Below, piece after piece: positions 1-8,334 of a DNA stretch of 64,000 bases. Each line of letters starts with the position of its first letter. Position 1 is the first letter of the stretch. The notes beneath the pieces are model-generated. The model made no database searches. It saw nothing but the letters and a program-made list of their open reading frames with translations, and was not told the DNA's origin. Position numbers and translations under genes: made by a program. The DNA comes from Promicromonospora soli (GTDB lineage Bacteria > Actinomycetota > Actinomycetes > Actinomycetales > Cellulomonadaceae), in assembly GCF_014653785.1 (NCBI RefSeq), contig NZ_BNAS01000004.1:193046-257045 (forward strand), given 5' to 3'.

Positions 1-58
1 GTGATCGTTGCGACTATGTGCCCGCTTTAGGCGCAACGATCGCGCCCACAACCAAGAG
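1..58 (+). repeat. Palindromic repeat, copy A (cut by window edge)
   Basis: This is the right-hand part of an imperfect palindrome whose left outer arm lies outside the window. From base 1 it matches the copy at 44091-44148 almost base for base, including the loop that reads CTATGTGCCCGCTTTAGG, which is not itself palindromic. The element ends 1 nt after the stop of dxr, which is on the minus strand, so it sits exactly where a terminator would. No T-tract follows. Other copies are at 6213-6280, 44076-44148 and 50128-50190. Confidence 0.85.
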
Positions 59-59
59 G

Positions 60-1226
60 TCAGGACTTGAGGAGGTCCGTGGTGCGGGTCCGAGCCCAGG
101 CGTCGGCCTCCAGGACGCCCTCGACCGAGCCCGCGTCGCCCGCGCCCGTCGTCGCGTGCTCCTCGACCACGGCGGCCACGGTGTCCACGATGTCGAGGAA
201 CCCGATGAGGCCGTCGTGGAACGCGTCCACGCAGACCTCGTTCGCCGCGTTGTAGACCGCCGGATGGGTGCCGCCGGCCTCGCCCACCTGCCGGGCCAGG
301 CGGACGGCGGGGAAGGCGTCGTCGTCCAGGGGCGCGAACTCCCAGGTGGCGGCCTGGGTCCAGTCGATCGGCACGTCGACGTCGGGCAGGCGGTCCGGCC
401 AGGACAGGCCGAGCGCGATCGGCACGAGCATCCGCGGCGGCCCGGCCTGAGCGATGGTGGAGCCGTCGACGAACTCGACCATGGAGTGGATCATCTGCTG
501 GGGGTGCACGACGACGTCGATGGCGCTGAACGGCAGGTCGAACAGCAGGTGCGCCTCGATCACCTCGAGGCCCTTGTTCACCAGGGTCGCGGAGTTGGTG
601 GTGACCACGCGCCCCATCGAGAAGTTGGGGTGCCGCAGGGCCTGCGCGGGCGTGACGTCCCGCAGCTCCGCGCGTGAGCGGCCGCGGAACGGCCCGCCGC
701 TCGCGGTCACCACGAGCCTACGGACCTCGGCCGCGGACCCCGAGCGCAGCGACTGCGCGATGGCCGAGTGCTCAGAGTCCACGGGCACGATCTGGCCCTC
801 GTGCCGCACCGCGGCCTTGACCAGGGCGCCGCCCACCACGAGCGACTCCTTGTTCGCGAGCGCCAGCGTCGAGCCGGCCGCCAGCGCGGCCAGGGTGGGG
901 CGCAGGCCTACCGAACCGGTGATGCCGTTGAGCACGACGTCGCTCCCCCGGCCGGCCAGCTCGGTCGCGGCGTCGGGCCCGGAGAGCACCTCGACGCCGA
1001 CGGCCCCTGCCTCGTGCAGCAGGGTGGTCAGCGCGGGACGCGCCGCGGCGTCGGCCACCGCGACGGCGCGCACGCCGAGCGACGCCGCCTGCCGGGCTAG
1101 GGCGGGCAGGTCCGAGCCCCCGGCGGACAGGGCGTCCACGCGGAAGCGGTCGGGGTTGCGGCCGATGACGTCGATGGCCTGCGTGCCGATGGAACCGGTG
1201 GAGCCGAGGAGGGTGACGCTTCGCAT
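60..1226 (-). CDS. dxr: 1-deoxy-D-xylulose 5-phosphate reductoisomerase
   Basis: The enzyme converts 1-deoxy-D-xylulose 5-phosphate to 2-C-methyl-D-erythritol 4-phosphate with NADPH and a divalent metal, the committed step of the cytosolic MEP isoprenoid pathway. The 388-residue product has the usual family length. Visible signatures are the N-terminal NADPH-binding GSTGSIGTQA at residues 8-17, the NKESLVVGG segment, and the metal/substrate motif VDSEHSAIAQ. The ATG start needs no extension because the Rossmann strand begins at residue 3. It starts 12 nt after the stop of the RyR-domain gene on the same strand, so the two may be co-transcribed. In related actinobacteria dxr lies close to rlmN, cdsA and frr; here about 9 kb of accessory genes separates it from rlmN. 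Confidence 0.97.
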   Translation of the reverse strand: MRSVTLLGSTGSIGTQAIDVIGRNPDRFRVDALSAGGSDLPALARQAASLGVRAVAVADAAARPALTTLLHEAGAVGVEVLSGPDAATELAGRGSDVVLNGITGSVGLRPTLAALAAGSTLALANKESLVVGGALVKAAVRHEGQIVPVDSEHSAIAQSLRSGSAAEVRRLVVTASGGPFRGRSRAELRDVTPAQALRHPNFSMGRVVTTNSATLVNKGLEVIEAHLLFDLPFSAIDVVVHPQQMIHSMVEFVDGSTIAQAGPPRMLVPIALGLSWPDRLPDVDVPIDWTQAATWEFAPLDDDAFPAVRLARQVGEAGGTHPAVYNAANEVCVDAFHDGLIGFLDIVDTVAAVVEEHATTGAGDAGSVEGVLEADAWARTRTTDLLKS

Positions 1227-1238
1227 GGGCCCATCCTG

Positions 1239-3038
1239 TCAGCCCTCGCCGGGCTGCTCGGCCCTGCCCCGGCCGAACACCCGCCAGCCCCGGACCACGC
1301 CGCGCGGGTCTCGGACGGGTTCGCCCGCGGCCTCCCATCCGGCGTTGTCGTCGAGCGGGACCACGTGCAGGCCGAAGTCCGCGAGGATCACCGGGATCGC
1401 GCGGATCACCGCGCGGTCCTTCTCCCGGTCCGGCTCGGACAGGTCCGCCCAGGGCCGCAGGTCCGGGTGCAGGCGGCGGACGTCGTCCCGCTCGGGCCCG
1501 TAGGTCCAGCCGGCGGCGATCTTCTCCGCCATCCACCGCTCGTGCTCGTCCACGGCTCGCGCGTCCACCACGGGCTCCGGGATCCGGCCGTGCTCGGCGT
1601 CGCCGGCGGGCACGACGGTGCAGCCCATCTGGCGGAGCCGGTCGGGGATGGCGCGCACCTGTGCGCGGTTCGCGGCCCGCAGGTCCTCGGACAGGTCGGC
1701 CCACGAGACCATGGCCGGCGTGCTCTGCCAGGCGACGCCGCGAGAGCGCTGGTTGCGCAGGTAGGTCAGGTGCGCCGAGACGGCCATCAGGTCGTAGACG
1801 TCGTCGTGCACCAGCACGCCGGGCGCGGTCGCCCTGCGCAGCAGCGTCCCCGGTTCGACGACGTCGAGGCGCCCGCCGAGGTCGTCGAGGATCGCGTCGT
1901 CGTGGACGCCGAACAGCCCGCCCAGGCCCGCCAGGCGGTTGAGGCGCAGCACGACGGCGCCCCCGCTCGCGCGCCAGAGGTCGCTGTCGCGCAGGGCGTG
2001 CCGGAGCGCCTCGCCGTCGTCGTCGTGGCACACGTAGACCCGCTGCGGGATGCCGACGTCGCGGACCTCGGCGAACGTCTCCACCGGGACGAGCCGGCAC
2101 GCGGCGCGCACGCTGGGCCAGCGGGCGCGCAGCGCCTCGGCGGCGTCGCGCGAGCCCGGCCCGACCAGGGTCACCGTGAGCGGTTCGCCGCCGGACGCGA
2201 TCTCGACGCTTCGCAGGCGCGCGAACGCCACGACCAGCGCCCGGCCGAACGTGCCGTGCCCGACTATCGAGACGTGCGGGGCGTCGCCGCGGGCGATCGT
2301 GTGGTCGCGGCGCGCGAGGGACCGGGCGACGAGCTCGCCGAGAGTGAAGAAGTCGACGCCGGGCTGCGGGTGGCTGAGGTGCCGCGCCTGCAGCGCGAGA
2401 GCGAGCTCCGGGTCGCTGACGTGCGCGTTGAGCCGCAGGCCGGACAGGGCTGGGTCCCGGTCCGCGCGCTTGGCCACGGCCACGGTGAGCGCGTTGACGC
2501 CGGGCTCGTCGTCCTCGGCCTCGCAGGCGTAGAGCACGGCGGCGCCGGACACGCCGGCGCTGCGCAGCGACTCGGCGTCGCCCGTGGCGGTGCGCGCGAC
2601 GAGCGCGCCCCGTGCCGCGAGCGCCCCGGCGATGAGGTCGGCCTCGGGCGTGCGGCCGACGACTATCGCGTGCCCGCGCATCCGGCGCGTGCGCATGAGC
2701 ACGAACTGGTCGGCGAACAGCGACCGCACCGCCTCGAACACGGCGTAGCCGGTGGCGACCGGGGCGAGGAAGCGCGCGGCCTGGAGCTGCCAGGGCAGGT
2801 CGCCGCCCTCGTTCGTGGCCTCGGCGCCGAGCACGAAGAGCTGGACCGAGTAGTAGACCAGGTCCCACCCGGTGGTGCCCCAGACGAAGTCCGGGGAGGT
2901 CCGGTAGAGCCAGAAGCCCCACAGCCCGAGCCCGAACGCCACGCCGAACAGCGCGGTGAAGCCGGCGCGTACCCACGACCGGCGCACCCGCAGCCGCCGG
3001 GGTCCGCCGCTGGGGAGGACCAGCTCCGGTGCCGTCAT
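1239..3038 (-). CDS. Membrane TrkA-like Rossmann protein with C-terminal RyR domain(s)
   Basis: The predicted 599-residue protein has no assigned function. Two hydrophobic segments (about 24-46 and 84-109) flank a short hydrophobic stretch near 55-72, like a 2-TM channel module, but no K+ filter of the TVGYG type is present. A TrkA-N-like Rossmann region follows (about 122-245; strand HAIVVG). A second one is at about 254-395 with GHGTFG as a GxGxxG loop. The C-terminus (about 496-562) matches the RyR repeat family: HERWMAEK, GWTYGPERDD, HPDLRPWADL, then IRAIP. A weaker related segment at about 410-478 repeats WADLSEDLR and VRAIPDRL. I chose the ATG at 3038, preceded by GAGGAGGG; an ATG at 3104 would add 22 unsupported residues. 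It is divergent from the TIR gene and upstream of dxr. A ligand-gated or NAD(P)-sensing channel role is inference. Confidence 0.8.
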   Translation of the reverse strand: MTAPELVLPSGGPRRLRVRRSWVRAGFTALFGVAFGLGLWGFWLYRTSPDFVWGTTGWDLVYYSVQLFVLGAEATNEGGDLPWQLQAARFLAPVATGYAVFEAVRSLFADQFVLMRTRRMRGHAIVVGRTPEADLIAGALAARGALVARTATGDAESLRSAGVSGAAVLYACEAEDDEPGVNALTVAVAKRADRDPALSGLRLNAHVSDPELALALQARHLSHPQPGVDFFTLGELVARSLARRDHTIARGDAPHVSIVGHGTFGRALVVAFARLRSVEIASGGEPLTVTLVGPGSRDAAEALRARWPSVRAACRLVPVETFAEVRDVGIPQRVYVCHDDDGEALRHALRDSDLWRASGGAVVLRLNRLAGLGGLFGVHDDAILDDLGGRLDVVEPGTLLRRATAPGVLVHDDVYDLMAVSAHLTYLRNQRSRGVAWQSTPAMVSWADLSEDLRAANRAQVRAIPDRLRQMGCTVVPAGDAEHGRIPEPVVDARAVDEHERWMAEKIAAGWTYGPERDDVRRLHPDLRPWADLSEPDREKDRAVIRAIPVILADFGLHVVPLDDNAGWEAAGEPVRDPRGVVRGWRVFGRGRAEQPGEG

Positions 3039-3170
3039 CTCATTGCCCTCCTCGTCGACCCGACCGACCCGGCCCCGACCGACCGTCATGACCTGCGGCG
3101 ACACTACACACCGGGGGATATATTTCTCCGGGTCCGCAACATTCGCCGAGGAAAGGCTGCGGAAGCGAGG
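3039..3170. promoter_or_regulatory. Divergent promoter region between RyR and TIR genes
   Basis: These 132 bases are the only control region for the head-to-head pair. It holds an AT-rich pocket (GGATATATTTCT) unusual for this GC-rich sequence. The pocket lies inside an imperfect inverted repeat at 3111-3132, with CCGGGGGA on one side and TCTCCGGG on the other. This could be a -10 element overlapping an operator. A shared promoter region suggests the two genes are regulated together. Confidence 0.4.
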
Positions 3171-6100
3171 ATGACCGACCGGAGAGTCCGCTCCCTGCTA
3201 CCCACCAAACTGCCCGCCGGCCTGCTACCCGCCAGTCTGTTACCCCCAAACAGCGCGCACGCGGTGCCGCGCGGCGCCCGGTACGACGGCTTCCTCTCGT
3301 ACAGCCGCGACTCCGACGGCGAGTTCGCGCCCGCCTTCCACGCGCAGCTCCTCGACTTCGACAAGCGCGACGGCGTCCCCGACCTGAACATCTTTCTGGA
3401 CCGGACCGGCCTGGCGAACAACCCCAGCCTGTGGGACGCGATCGAGCGCAAGCTCGAGCGTTCGAGCTACCTCATCCTGTTCGCCTCGGAGGGCGCCGCC
3501 AGCTCCCACTACGTGGCCAAGGAGGTGGCGTGGTGGCTCGACCACCGCGAGCCCGAGACCCTCCTGGTGGCGCTGACCAGCGGCAAGATCGTCTGGGACC
3601 AGACGGCGAACAGGATCGACACCATCAGCACCACCGCGCTGCCCGCGCCGCTCGCCCAGCGGATCGACCACGAGCCCAAGTGGACCGACCTGACGCGGCT
3701 GCGCCAGCGCCGTCGGTCCTGGCGGCACCACCCGGACCGGGCGACGGCGCTCGCCGAGCTCGTCACCCCGCTGCGCGGCCCCGATGCCAGCACCGAGGAG
3801 ATCCTCAGCGCCCACATCGCCCGCCAGAGCTCGGCGGGCCTGCGCAGCCGTCTGGTGAGCGTGGTCCTCGGGGCGATACTGCTCCTGGCCGTCGGCGCGT
3901 TCGCTTACGCCTTGCGGGAGGCGGACCGCGCGAACGACGCCGTGAACGCGAATGCCGCGCACCTGCTCGGGGCGACGTCGCACGTCGTGCACCAGGACGA
4001 TCCCGCGACCGCGCAGCTGCTGGCGGTCGAGGCGGTCGGCCGGCTCCGGGACGGGCAGACCCGCACGGCGCTGTTCAACGCGGTCACGGCGAACGAGCCC
4101 GCGGACCCGTACCTGCTGCGCACCGTGGACGTGCCCGAGGAGACCGAGCTCGCCGACGTCGCCCCGACCACCACCGGCATCGTCGGCCGTACCGACACCG
4201 GCGACTTCGTGCGGTGGAACCCCGACGACGGGGCGCCCACCGTCCTGCGCGGGGACCGCACCCCGTTCGGCACCGTCACCGGGTCCGAGCACACCGGACC
4301 CGTCGTGGCCGGGAGCTCGGACGGCACGGTGGTCGCCGCGGTGGACGACCTCGGCGTGACGGTCGGCCGGTTCGGGCCGCTGCCCGAGGGCAGCACCAGC
4401 CGGCAGACGCATCTCGACCTACCGGGCACGTCGGCGGTCGCGCTCACGCCCGACGGCGAGACGCTGTTCATCGCGTGGTACGACGCCGGGACCGGGAAGA
4501 ACCGGATCGGCAGCATCGGCCTCGTGGGCCGGGACCTCGCCGACCTGGAGTCCGACGAGCGGCGTCTGGAGTTCGGCAGCACGGCGGACACGGAGCTCGC
4601 CGTCACGTCGCTCGCGGTCGGATCCAGCCGCACGCTCGCCGTGGCGGACGCCGCGGCTGGCACCCTCGAGATCCGCAGTCTCGACACCCTGCGGCTGAGC
4701 AGACCCGGACCGGTCGACCTGCCCGAGGGCGGCGTCCCGTCGCCGTCGCTACGCGACTGGGCGACCCTGACCTCCGGTGCCGGCGGCACCACGGTGACCG
4801 TGCACCACTGGGCCGACGGCTCGGCGCGCTCGGCGGACTGCCCGGTCCCGCGCGCCTGGTCGAACCCGGAGGTCGTGGCGATCGACGACGCCACCACCCG
4901 CGCCCTGGTCGCCACGGACAACGGGCTGATCGCGTGCGAGATCTCCGGCGGCACCGACCAGCACCGCACCTGGCACCTGTCGGGCATCCGGCGGCCCGGC
5001 CCGCCGGTGCTGGTCGGTGTCGACCGGGTAGCGGCGGCGTCGGAGGGCCGCATTGCGCTGTGGACCACGGCCGGCACGCACGGCGACATGCCGCTGCCGA
5101 GCGCGGCGGGCGCGGCGGAGGCCGCTCGGGGGCCGAGCCTGTCGAGACCCGGCCCGACTGCGGTCCTGGCCACGTTCCGGGGCGAGCCGACGCGGCCGGC
5201 GAGCACCGCGGCATCCTGGTCGGACGGCACGGTCATGATCCACGGCCTCGGCACGGTATCCCTCCCGCCCGACAGCGCGGACGCCGGCCGGCCGCTGCTG
5301 CCGGTGTGGCTCGACCCGAACCGGCTTCTGCTCATCACCCCCGACGGCAATGCGTACCGGACCCAGGGCGGGACGGTGGCCGGCTACGAGGCCGGGTTCC
5401 GCGACCTCGTACCCGGCCTCGATCGGGGCGACCCGGCCTGCGCCACGATCATGAGCGCCCAGCGCACGCAGGACGGCATCCTGCTGGTCGACGCGTGCTC
5501 CGGCCTCCACCTGCTCGACGCCGGCCTCCAGGAACGGGCCTTGTACGTGCCCGGCCCGCTGGGCAGCACGCCCCGGCTCGGCTCCGCGTGGGCGGAGCCC
5601 GGCCGGGTGGCGGTGTCCGACGACGGGAGCCGGGTCGCTGTCGCGCCCCGCGACTTCTCGCTCCGGGTCGCCGACCTCGACGCCGCGGCCCGGGGCGAGA
5701 CGGAAGTCTGGACGGTGCGCGGCAGCAGCGTGGCGCAGGTGCACATGATCGGCGCGCACAACGACGCAGAGCACCGGCCGGTACCGGACCAGCTCGTCAC
5801 GCTCGGCCTGGACTCGAAGGTGCGCCTGCGCACGGTCTCCGCGGCGTCGGGCCCCGAGGCGCTCGACCTCGCCGGCACGTACGGGGACGTGATGGCGGTG
5901 CTGCCGGGGCCGAACCTCGTGGCGCGGAACCAGGGCCGGGCGCTGGCGTTCTTCGACATCGACACCGGTCAGAAGGTCGGCGAGCTGGCGACGCGGCTGT
6001 ACTCGCCAGGCGGCGAGGCCGCGGCGAGCGACGTGCATGCGGGCGACGGCCAGCTTCTCGTGGTCCAGAACCATGGCGTCACCACGGGGTGGACCTTCTC

Positions 6101-6209
6101 GGACGACCAGATGATCGCCCGGGCCTGCGCCATGGCGGGGCGGCAGCCGACCGCCGACGACATGCCCGACGGAGTGACGCTCGGCGAGAACCCGGCCTGC
6201 TCTCCCTGA
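3171..6209 (+). CDS. TIR domain, transmembrane helix, WD40-like beta-propeller protein
   Basis: The predicted protein has 1012 residues. Residues about 37-170 form a TIR domain: YDGFLSYSRDSD opens the fold, NIFLDRTGL is the box-2-like region, and SSHYVAKEVAWW carries Glu118 at the position of the catalytic Glu of NAD-cleaving TIR enzymes. One hydrophobic helix follows at about 227-249. The remaining roughly 740 residues are repetitive beta strands like a WD40 propeller, introduced by a helical segment (AAHLLGATSHVV, then AQLLAVEAVGRL) and ending in an ACAMAGRQPT element. That end resembles the C-terminus of actinobacterial WD40 effector proteins. The ATG at 3171 follows a purine-rich GGAAGCGAGG; the open frame upstream is antisense to the RyR gene and rejected. 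It is divergent from the RyR gene and ends 7 nt before palindromic repeat B. NADase activity is inferred from the family. Confidence 0.85.
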   Translation: MTDRRVRSLLPTKLPAGLLPASLLPPNSAHAVPRGARYDGFLSYSRDSDGEFAPAFHAQLLDFDKRDGVPDLNIFLDRTGLANNPSLWDAIERKLERSSYLILFASEGAASSHYVAKEVAWWLDHREPETLLVALTSGKIVWDQTANRIDTISTTALPAPLAQRIDHEPKWTDLTRLRQRRRSWRHHPDRATALAELVTPLRGPDASTEEILSAHIARQSSAGLRSRLVSVVLGAILLLAVGAFAYALREADRANDAVNANAAHLLGATSHVVHQDDPATAQLLAVEAVGRLRDGQTRTALFNAVTANEPADPYLLRTVDVPEETELADVAPTTTGIVGRTDTGDFVRWNPDDGAPTVLRGDRTPFGTVTGSEHTGPVVAGSSDGTVVAAVDDLGVTVGRFGPLPEGSTSRQTHLDLPGTSAVALTPDGETLFIAWYDAGTGKNRIGSIGLVGRDLADLESDERRLEFGSTADTELAVTSLAVGSSRTLAVADAAAGTLEIRSLDTLRLSRPGPVDLPEGGVPSPSLRDWATLTSGAGGTTVTVHHWADGSARSADCPVPRAWSNPEVVAIDDATTRALVATDNGLIACEISGGTDQHRTWHLSGIRRPGPPVLVGVDRVAAASEGRIALWTTAGTHGDMPLPSAAGAAEAARGPSLSRPGPTAVLATFRGEPTRPASTAASWSDGTVMIHGLGTVSLPPDSADAGRPLLPVWLDPNRLLLITPDGNAYRTQGGTVAGYEAGFRDLVPGLDRGDPACATIMSAQRTQDGILLVDACSGLHLLDAGLQERALYVPGPLGSTPRLGSAWAEPGRVAVSDDGSRVAVAPRDFSLRVADLDAAARGETEVWTVRGSSVAQVHMIGAHNDAEHRPVPDQLVTLGLDSKVRLRTVSAASGPEALDLAGTYGDVMAVLPGPNLVARNQGRALAFFDIDTGQKVGELATRLYSPGGEAAASDVHAGDGQLLVVQNHGVTTGWTFSDDQMIARACAMAGRQPTADDMPDGVTLGENPACSP
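5132..5154 (+). repeat. GAGCCTGTCGAGAC interspersed repeat inside the TIR gene
   Basis: The bases around GAGCCTGTCGAGACC match the short repeat also seen at 26479-26520, 30750-30773, 53059-53098, 55761-55785 and 56678-56707. Here it lies in frame within the propeller region and encodes part of PSLSRPGP. It may be chance in such GC-rich DNA, but the 14-nt core is identical to the copy in ileS. Confidence 0.5.
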
Positions 6210-6212
6210 ATG

Positions 6213-6280
6213 CTTTGTTGTGGGCGTGATCGTTGCGCCTAAAACGGGCGTGTTATCGCAACGATCGCGCCCACAACAAG
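6213..6280 (-). repeat. Palindromic repeat, copy B
   Basis: The arms at 6217-6237 and 6257-6277 are 21 nt long and complementary at all but one position. Between them is the conserved asymmetric loop, which here reads in the opposite orientation to copies A and C. The element lies 7 nt after the stop of the TIR gene and 14 nt from the stop of the convergent gene at 6295, so it could terminate both. No T-tract is present on either side. Confidence 0.85.
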
Positions 6281-6294
6281 GGGGTACGGAGGGC

Positions 6295-6915
6295 TTACGC
6301 CTCCAGGCGCTTGGCCTCGTTCTCCGTCTCGTCCGCCTCGTCGTCGCGGCCCTCCTTGCGCAGCACGCTGGAGAGCGAGCGCATCGAGGCGGCGGCGTCG
6401 GTCTTGGCGAGGTCCGACGACGTCCCGCGCAGCTTGGCCCACAGGCTCATCGCCTCCTCGGCGACCTCGAGCACCTGCGAGCGCTCCTTGCCGCCGATCA
6501 CCGACGTCGTGACCGTCTCCAGCGCGTGCTCCAGGGCTGCGCGCTGCTTGCCCGGGTCGTCGTCGTCGAGGCTGCGGTACAGCTCGACGGCCTCGCCCAT
6601 GAGCTTGGTGGTCGGCTTGTCCTGGTCCTTCGCGGCGGCCTGGCTGCCGAACGACAGCAGCGCCACGGCCAGCCGCGACACAGTGCTGCCGGTCTCGCCG
6701 GGCAGCTTCTCCGCGCCCGAGACCACCAGCTCGTGCAGCCTGGCCACGGTGCGCGTCTCGAGGTTCTCCTCGCGCTCCGGGGTCTCGTCCTGCTCCGGGG
6801 TCTCGGCCCGCTCTGCGACGTCGACCGCCGCCTGCGGCGCCAGCTCCGGTGTCGCCTCCCCTGCTGCGGTGACCTGAGCCACCTGTGCCTGCTCCGGCAG
6901 TGCGTCCGTGCTCAC
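6295..6915 (-). CDS. Hypothetical helical protein
   Basis: The 206-residue product is not recognised. The first third is rich in Glu, Pro, Ala and Gln (EQDETPEREENLE) and probably disordered. The rest reads as regularly spaced amphipathic helices (ARLHELVVSGAEKL, TTKLMGEAVELYRSL, ALEHALETVTT, EAMSLWAKLRG), compatible with a helical-repeat or bundle fold. No signal peptide or membrane helix is seen. The GTG start at 6915 has a strong AGGAGG 7 nt upstream; the open frame extending further is antisense to the DUF418 gene and was rejected. The gene is convergent with the TIR gene and divergent from the DUF418 gene. Whether it belongs to the TIR/RyR system is unknown. Confidence 0.7.
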   Translation of the reverse strand: MSTDALPEQAQVAQVTAAGEATPELAPQAAVDVAERAETPEQDETPEREENLETRTVARLHELVVSGAEKLPGETGSTVSRLAVALLSFGSQAAAKDQDKPTTKLMGEAVELYRSLDDDDPGKQRAALEHALETVTTSVIGGKERSQVLEVAEEAMSLWAKLRGTSSDLAKTDAAASMRSLSSVLRKEGRDDEADETENEAKRLEA

Positions 6916-7050
6916 TCGTTCCTCCTGTCCACGGTGCGACGAAACTACCAGAACGGGCGATCGGTCCGGTATGCGCCGTACTCCTGGGCCCAGGCCTCCG
7001 GCGGCGCGGCTTTCCTCGCGGCCAGGCCGCCGGCCTGCTGAGATGTAACC

Positions 7051-8334
7051 ATGTCCACCACAGCCCTGACCCGGGGACCCGTCCAGGCCTCGGAGCGTTC
7101 GCCCGCACCCGACCTCGCGCGCGGCCTCATGCTCCTCCTGATCGCCGTCGCGAACACGCCCTACTACCTGTGGGGCCGCGAGATGAACTACGGGTCGTCG
7201 CACCCCGTCGACGGCTCGGCGGTCGACAAGGTGGCGGACTTCCTCATCATCACTCTCGTGGACATGCGGACCTACCCCATGTTCGCGTTCCTGTTCGGCT
7301 ACGGGATGATGCAGCTCTACAACCGCCAGGTCTCCTCCGGGACCCCGGAGGACGCCGCCCGCAAGCTTCTGCAGAGGCGGAACGCCCTGCTCCTGGTGTT
7401 CGGGTTCGTCCATGCGGCCCTGCTCTGGATGGGCGACGTGCTCGGCGCGTACGGCCTGGCCGGCCTGCTCATGGTGTGGCTCTTCTTCAAGGCCAAGGAC
7501 GTCACCCTGATCGTGTGGACATGGGTGTTCGGCGGGCTGCTGACGATCGGCGTGGTGTTCGCGGTGATCGGCGCGTGGTTCGTGGCGCAGCTCCCCGCGG
7601 ACGACGCCCTGGCCCAGTCGATCGCGGCCGACTTCGCCCAGACGACCGACTCGATGTCGGCGACGTCGTACCTCGACTCGATCGGCGAGCGCCTGAGCTG
7701 GTGGGCGCTCGGCACGGTCGCGCAGGGCGTGCTCATGCTCGTGGTCCCGATGATGCTGCTGCTCGCGTTCTGGGCCGGCCGCCGCCGCATCCTGGAGAAC
7801 CCGGGCGAGCACCTGCCGCTGCTGCGCCGCGTCGCGGTGGTCGGCATCACGATCGGCTGGCTCGGCCCGCTGCCTTCCGCGCTCGACCACGTGGGCGTCG
7901 CCATCGTGCCCGACCACGCCGCCTGGGTCTTCATCCCCGTGCAGGTCCTGACCGGCTTCTTCGGCGGCCTGGGCTACGTCGCGCTGTTCGGGCTGCTGGG
8001 CCACCGGGTGGCGCTACGCCGCAGCGGCGCGCCGTCGCGCAACCTGCTCACCACGGACGGGCCCTTCGTCGGCGCCGTCCAGGCGGTCGGCAAGCGGTCG
8101 CTGACCTCCTACCTGCTGCAGTCGGTGCTGTGCGCACCCATCCTCACCGCGTGGGGGCTCGGCCTCGGCGAGCACCTCAGCTCGTGGACGATGCTGCTGT
8201 ACGCGGTGGTCGTCTGGGGAGCCACCGTGGCGTTCGCGGTCTGGCAGGAGCGCACGGGCCGCCGCGGCCCGGCCGAGGTGGCGCTGCGCCGGCTGGTCTA
8301 CGGCCGGCCCGTGCAGGCTCCGGTCCAGGTCTAG
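7051..8334 (+). CDS. DUF418 (YeiB-like) polytopic membrane protein
   Basis: The 427-residue protein has around ten hydrophobic segments and the layout of the DUF418/YeiB family. The N-terminal APDLARGLMLLLIAVAN resembles the opening of the acyltransferase-3-like superfamily. An internal FAFLFGYGMMQLYNR and a C-terminal GKRSLTSYLLQSVL are typical of the family. Its biochemical function is not established; some relatives are thought to modify or translocate small molecules at the membrane. The ATG at 7051 begins just before the conserved LARGLMLL helix, although the ribosome site is weak. The gene overlaps the 3' end of the convergent small gene at 8331 by 4 nt. Confidence 0.88.
   Translation: MSTTALTRGPVQASERSPAPDLARGLMLLLIAVANTPYYLWGREMNYGSSHPVDGSAVDKVADFLIITLVDMRTYPMFAFLFGYGMMQLYNRQVSSGTPEDAARKLLQRRNALLLVFGFVHAALLWMGDVLGAYGLAGLLMVWLFFKAKDVTLIVWTWVFGGLLTIGVVFAVIGAWFVAQLPADDALAQSIAADFAQTTDSMSATSYLDSIGERLSWWALGTVAQGVLMLVVPMMLLLAFWAGRRRILENPGEHLPLLRRVAVVGITIGWLGPLPSALDHVGVAIVPDHAAWVFIPVQVLTGFFGGLGYVALFGLLGHRVALRRSGAPSRNLLTTDGPFVGAVQAVGKRSLTSYLLQSVLCAPILTAWGLGLGEHLSSWTMLLYAVVVWGATVAFAVWQERTGRRGPAEVALRRLVYGRPVQAPVQV

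Noticed and set aside
772-2976. A 734-codon open frame on the minus strand overlapping dxr and the RyR gene
   Set aside because: It is Arg/Pro/Ala-rich in the manner of out-of-frame GC-rich DNA and overlaps two genes with clear domains in other frames.
1365-3170. An upstream extension of the TIR protein by about 600 residues
   Set aside because: The extension is antisense to the RyR gene and contains no family features; the ATG at 3171 precedes the TIR domain directly.
3431-6229. A 932-codon plus-strand frame parallel to the TIR gene
   Set aside because: Its translation is a frame-shifted shadow rich in Arg and His; the TIR, TM and propeller features are all in the other frame.
1-6280. A composite transposon bounded by palindromes A and B
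   Set aside because: No transposase or target-site duplication is visible, and the essential backbone gene dxr lies inside.
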